Shown here piece after piece: positions 60,962 to 64,000 of a stretch of 64,000 nucleotides of DNA. This stretch comes from Schoenoplectus triqueter (taxonomy: Eukaryota; Streptophyta; Magnoliopsida; Poales; Cyperaceae). Where the stretch lies: the NCBI GenBank assembly GCA_964058805.1, contig CAXKVV010000246.1:1-64000 (forward strand), in the 5' to 3' direction. The notes beneath the pieces are model-generated. The model was given only the letters and a program-made list of their open reading frames with translations, ran no database searches and was not told the DNA's origin. Every line of letters begins with the position of its first letter. The first letter of the stretch is position 1. Both the position numbers and the translations under genes were made by a program.

Positions 60962-61294
60962 AACACAGGTTGCAAGTTTTTCCTTGACAATGCTCTCAGA
61001 AAGTTTTTTATCCGCCTCTCTGTTAGGAACGGTAACATAGACAACAATAGAAGGAACCGTGGTGGAAGAAGTATCTATTCCAGTCGAGTGAAGATCTCCT
61101 TTCCTGAAGGCAATGGTAGAGAGAGCACCGATGCTGAGCACGCGCAGAGCCCGGACAAATGGAGATCGGCGGTGCAGTAGCGAGACTGGAGAGGAAGTAG
61201 AAGCTTCGCGAGACCCAGCGGAGGAGGAGAGAGGCGCTAGCGAATTGCTTGCACCCCTTGAAATTGTGCGCTTCCAGAAGCTTCCTAACGACAC
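60962..61294 (-). pseudogene. CUTA: CutA 5' fragment fused to other gene pieces (copy 1)
   Basis: On the minus strand the frame has a Ser/Arg-rich, transit-peptide-like stretch (SREASTSSPVSLLHRRSPF), then STTVPSIVVYVTVPNREADK and KLSESIVKEKLATCV. This is the start of the CutA domain, a trimeric protein found in plastids and associated with divalent metal tolerance. It stops at about the point where the native protein continues NIVPG; the core beta-alpha-beta fold and C-terminus are missing. No in-frame ATG remains near the fragment start. The break after CV may be an exon border of the donor gene. Confidence 0.78.
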
Positions 61295-61329
61295 CGATCC
61301 AGTGTATGCTTCCTATCAACGGGGCCCAC

Positions 61330-61517
61330 CAGCGCTGCCTTCTGCTTTTGAGAAATGACGGTCAAAACCCTAGCGATCGACAGCCTCACCACCTTAATCT
61401 TCAATAGCTTGGTCGGGACAACGCCATTGACTTTAGCAACGTGGAGGAGAGAGAGCTATGCCTTGATATCGTGAGCTGGGCGAGCAACTCCTGCTTTGTC
61501 TTGTCCCTCAGTTCGTG
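61330..61517 (-). pseudogene. RPL35: Ribosomal protein L35 (uL29) fragment
   Basis: Minus-strand translation gives HELRDKTKQELLAQL, then after a one-base frameshift [29 protein letters not shown] and ISQKQKAAL. This matches about 60 residues of cytosolic 60S protein L35 (123 aa), from near its N-terminus to the middle helix. A GAG codon has become TAG. The fragment is joined on its 3' side, after about 30 unassigned bases, to the CutA fragment, so it is not a working gene. No intron interrupts it. Confidence 0.82.
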
Positions 61518-61700
61518 CTTGTTTGTCTTAGAAGAATCGAACAGGAGATAGCCAGTTGATTCACGCCAGTTGATGCGTAAGAAATCGTCGGCTAAAGAGA
61601 GGAGAGAAAAAGCGAGAAATTGATTTCTTTATCCTTTCTTGATCTTGATCTTGATTGAAAAAAAATGCGATCAGATTGTTTCCTGATCAGTGGAGAAGCA
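61518..61700 (-). other. Leader-like sequence upstream of the fused fragments
   Basis: On the minus strand it reads CTCGCTTTTTCTCTCCTCTC and CAATCAAGATCAAGATCAAG, resembling a pyrimidine-rich 5' leader or a short repeat. It could be captured 5' UTR or donor-gene intron. Origin not determined. Confidence 0.3.
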
Positions 61701-61705
61701 GAGAG
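61701..61705. repeat. Left target-site duplication of the compact LTR element
   Basis: GAGAG here is repeated at 63382-63386 directly after the right LTR. The motif is simple, but its position at both LTR edges supports it. Confidence 0.65.
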
Positions 61706-62171
61706 TGTTGAAATATAAACTTAATTTTAGTATTAAAGTTAAATAAATTAGGAAATAAAGGGAGACTCTTTGGCTTCAGCGCTTTGGCAGAATTTTAAGG
61801 CTGATTAATGACAGCATTTGAAGGGGCAAATGGACGTGGAATTTAGTGTATGACCTATGGATGGAAAGCTATTGAAGTCTAGTTTCCAATGGTTTAAATT
61901 TTAAGTCATTTGGAGTTTTCTACAGAAATTTATGGCGATTTTAGTGAAATGGTATCAGCTGAAAGGGTGCTGTTTAGAATTCTGTTTTTATTATATGTTT
62001 TTATTACGAATTTTAAGAGTATGTCTAAGGCTATAAATAGACTTGTATTCTGTTATATGCAAGTAATAGAGAAGAGAAAAAGTGTAAGAGAAATAGAAGA
62101 TATAGTTTGAATAGAAAGATATTTCAGAATTGTTCTCTCTTCCTTCCACCGAGATATATCATATTATAACA
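61706..62171 (+). repeat. 5' LTR of the compact LTR element (466 bp)
   Basis: It starts TGTTGAAATATAAACTTAAT and ends ATATTATAACA (TG..CA). The first 250 bases match 62953 onward closely; the second half is more diverged, with indels. Confidence 0.85.
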
Positions 62172-62174
62172 AAG

Positions 62175-62187
62175 TGGTATCAGAGCC
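62175..62187 (+). promoter_or_regulatory. Primer-binding site (tRNA-Met type)
   Basis: TGGTATCAGAGCC lies three bases after the 5' LTR. It is the usual initiator-methionine tRNA primer site of plant copia and related elements, here unmutated. Confidence 0.9.
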
Positions 62188-62940
62188 AGGTTCAGTCGAT
62201 CAAGAAAGACCTGTCATGGCGAAAAAAAAGAAGAAGAAAAAGAAAAAAAAGAGATGTTGAAGAAAAAAATATGGTGAGTCTCGATTTTTATTTTAAAGAA
62301 AGTTAAGTGTTAAGAATATTTTCTGAGTTTATTTTAGTATATGAGTTTTTCTGTGTTGTTAGGAGCATTGAAAAAAAAATTAAATCTCCTTATTTTATTT
62401 TTTATGAGAAAAGAAAAAGTGTCGGAAAAATATCATGTGTTAAAAAAGAGGAGAAAAAAAGAGTGGAGATAGTTTTAGAGGAAAAAAAAAGAAAATTTGT
62501 CAATGATGAGAGTTATGTATCAAGCAGCGAATGTTACAAAAGCGTGGTGAAGTTTTTGCCAGTGGTCTTCGAAGAATCGGTGAGTGAAGCCGACATGAGC
62601 AATGATTCATGATAGTCTGTGCAATGAGTGCCAGGATAAGAGAACTAGCAACATTATGAGATGTTTTGCTGGAAGTGTGTGAAGACCATGAGAAGATGTG
62701 GTGTGGTGCCACATGGAAAAAAATACGGTGTGGAGCCGCGGTGTGGGTGTGAATCTCACATATACATGACCTGAAGAGTCAGACAAATTGGATGGCATAT
62801 GAGATGAAACCACGATTGATTTTTTGAATTTCCTATATCAATAAATCGAGAAGAAGCCGTCAATGAGTGACGTCGCTATTCGCTGTGAGTTATAAAAAAA
62901 TTCAATGATGATTGGCATGAAGGATGAAAAAGAAATTAAG
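62188..62940 (+). other. Interior of the compact LTR element, non-coding
   Basis: A 101-codon frame (62307-62612) is rich in Lys, Glu and Phe and shows no gag zinc knuckle or pol motif. A GAAGAATCGG/GTGTGGAGCC region (62560-62800) has mixed composition but no recognisable protein. It is probably remnant or filler from deletion of an autonomous element. Confidence 0.5.
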
Positions 62941-62952
62941 TTTAATAGGGGG

Positions 62953-63381
62953 TGTTGAAATATAAACTTAATTTTAGTATTAAAGTTAAATAAATTAGGA
63001 AATAAAGGGAGACTATTTTGCTTCAGCACTTTTGCAGAATTTTAAGGCTGATTAATGACAGCATTTGAAGGGGCAAATGGACGTGGAATTTAGTGTATGA
63101 CCTATGGATGGAAAGCTATTGAAGTCTATTCCAATGGTTCAAATATCAAGTCATTTGGAGTTCCCTACATAGAGTTATGGTGATTTTAGTGAAAGGGTAT
63201 CAGCTGAAATGGTGCTGTTTAGAATTCTGTTATTATTATATTTTTTTATTATGAATTTCTAGAGTTTTCTCAAATGTTTAGGCTATATAAAAAGTTATAT
63301 TTTGTTGTTTTGTAAGCAAGAAAGATACAAGGGTGTCTAATAGAAAGAAATCTTAGTTTATCCATCCCTTCGCTTTTAACA
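62953..63381 (+). repeat. 3' LTR of the compact LTR element (429 bp)
   Basis: It begins TGTTGAAATATAAACTTAAT right after the purine tract and ends CGCTTTTAACA. It is about 37 bp shorter than the left copy and differs mostly in its last 150 bases. Confidence 0.82.
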
Positions 63382-63541
63382 GAGAGGAAGAGAGAAATAA
63401 GAAGAGTAGAATAGAGAGTTTCTGCTGAGAATAGATTAAGAATAAAAGGGATTTATACTGAAATAGCTAAGAAAAGTAGTATAATTTCTGAAATAGAGGC
63501 TGGATAAGGTGCATAATGTCTGAAATAGATGTGAGTCTAAT
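63382..63541. other. Spacer between the LTR element and the second fused block
   Basis: Begins with the GAGAG duplication. AGA-rich sequence with CTGAAATAG repeated three times. It does not match the sequence beside copy 1, so it marks the edge of the duplicated block. Confidence 0.4.
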
Positions 63542-63740
63542 TCCGCAGCTTTTGGTTTCAGAGCAGTAGCCTTCTTTGGCTTGGCAAGAGACATCTTGGC
63601 TTTGGGCTTAGCTGCTGGTTTGGATTTGGTTTTAGCATCTACCTTGGCTTTGGATGGTGAAATCACATATTTTGTAACATTTTCCTTTAGTTTCATGCTG
63701 GTCTTTGGCTTAGTGGTTTGGCAGGTATAAATTTTGGTTT
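63542..63740 (-). pseudogene. Histone H1 tail-like fragment (copy 2)
   Basis: A near copy of 60762-60961: MKLKENVTKYVISPSKAKVD, KSKPAAKPKAK, KPKKATALKPKAA. The match stops exactly at CCGCAGC (63542-63548); beyond it the frame continues into unrelated sequence (ELDSHLF..), unlike copy 1, which ends in a stop. Confidence 0.45.
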
Positions 63741-64000
63741 AACACAGGTTGCAAGTTTTTCCTTGACAATGCTCTCAGAAAGTTTCTTACCCGCCTCTTT
63801 ATTAGGAATGGTAACATAGACAATAATAAAAGGAACCGTGGTGGAAGAAGTATCCATTCTAGTCGAGTGAAGAGCTCCTTTCCTGAAGGCAATGGTAGAG
63901 AGAGCACCGATGTTGAGCACGCACAGAGCTCGGACAAATGGAGATCGGCGGTGCAGTAGCGAGACTGGAGAGGAAGTAGAAGCTTCGTGAGACCCAGCGG
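63741..64000 (-). pseudogene. CUTA: CutA 5' fragment (copy 2), cut by the window end
   Basis: On the minus strand it contains SSTTVPFIIVYVTIPNKEAG and KKLSESIVKEKLATCV, then the same KPKFIPAKP join as copy 1. About one base in twenty differs from copy 1 by eye. The transit-peptide-like start and any RPL35 part would lie beyond 64000. Confidence 0.72.

Larger units (their letters stand above)
61706..63381 (+). mobile_element. Compact non-autonomous LTR retrotransposon (TRIM-like, 1.68 kb)
   Basis: Two LTRs (61706-62171 and 62953-63381), a canonical primer-binding site, a polypurine tract TTTAATAGGGGG ending at 62952, and GAGAG target duplications. The 781-bp interior has no gag, protease, integrase or reverse transcriptase; it starts like a copia leader, then runs into Lys-rich low-complexity sequence (AAAAAAGAAGAAG, about 62222-62254). 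It must depend on an autonomous partner. It inserted between the two copies of the fused CutA/H1-like block. Confidence 0.82.

Noticed and set aside
62307..62612. 101-codon Lys/Glu-rich frame inside the compact LTR element
   Set aside because: No gag zinc knuckle, capsid helices or pol motif; poly-A/GA tracts explain the composition.

Overview
The window is nuclear DNA from a flowering plant, probably a eudicot. It is AT-rich, its genes are split by GT-AG introns, and most of the space between genes is transposable-element debris. The species cannot be named from the sequence. Coordinates of spliced genes come from reading frames, splice signals and remembered family features, not from alignments.

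Four genes can be supported. (1) 5075-7393 (+): a complete four-exon isoprenylcysteine carboxyl methyltransferase (ICMT/STE14, 198 aa). (2) 8169-10561 (-): a complete RING-H2 E3 ubiquitin ligase (312 aa, four coding exons), convergent with ICMT, with a long non-coding 5' leader reaching about 12.4 kb. (3) 31722-43635 (-): a small plant protein of unknown function whose two exons are separated by an intron of about 11.7 kb. That intron holds a complete but dead Ty1/copia element (34655-39403) and other repeats. (4) 55172-57486 (+): a complete four-exon AIFM2/FSP1-like FAD/NAD(P)H oxidoreductase (358 aa). Weak orphan exons of an unrecognised minus-strand gene lie at 25.7-28.1 kb.

Mobile DNA by region: an hAT-type element at 0.2-0.8 kb; inverted-repeat MITE family A at 3.3, 30.8 and 53.1 kb; inverted-repeat MITE family B at 30.4, 50.5 and 59.1 kb; a 737-bp tandem duplication at 12.6-14.0 kb; a GC-rich palindrome array at 15.07-15.43 kb; an hAT-type element at 17.2 kb; a decayed LTR-like region at 22.7-24.7 kb; a minisatellite at 29.5 kb; an hAT element at 41.6 kb; a dense cluster at 44.7-48.6 kb (one Tourist-like, three hAT) with readable target-site duplications; and a minus-strand, 5'-truncated LINE-like insertion at 58.5 kb with a 16-bp duplication.

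The most unusual part is the right end (60.1-64.0 kb). Fragments of three unrelated host genes (ribosomal protein L35, CutA, and a Lys/Pro/Ala-rich tail resembling histone H1) are fused head to tail on the minus strand beside an LTR remnant. A second copy of the CutA/H1-like part runs off the window end. Between the two copies sits a compact non-autonomous LTR element (61706-63381) with intact primer-binding site, polypurine tract and GAGAG target duplication.
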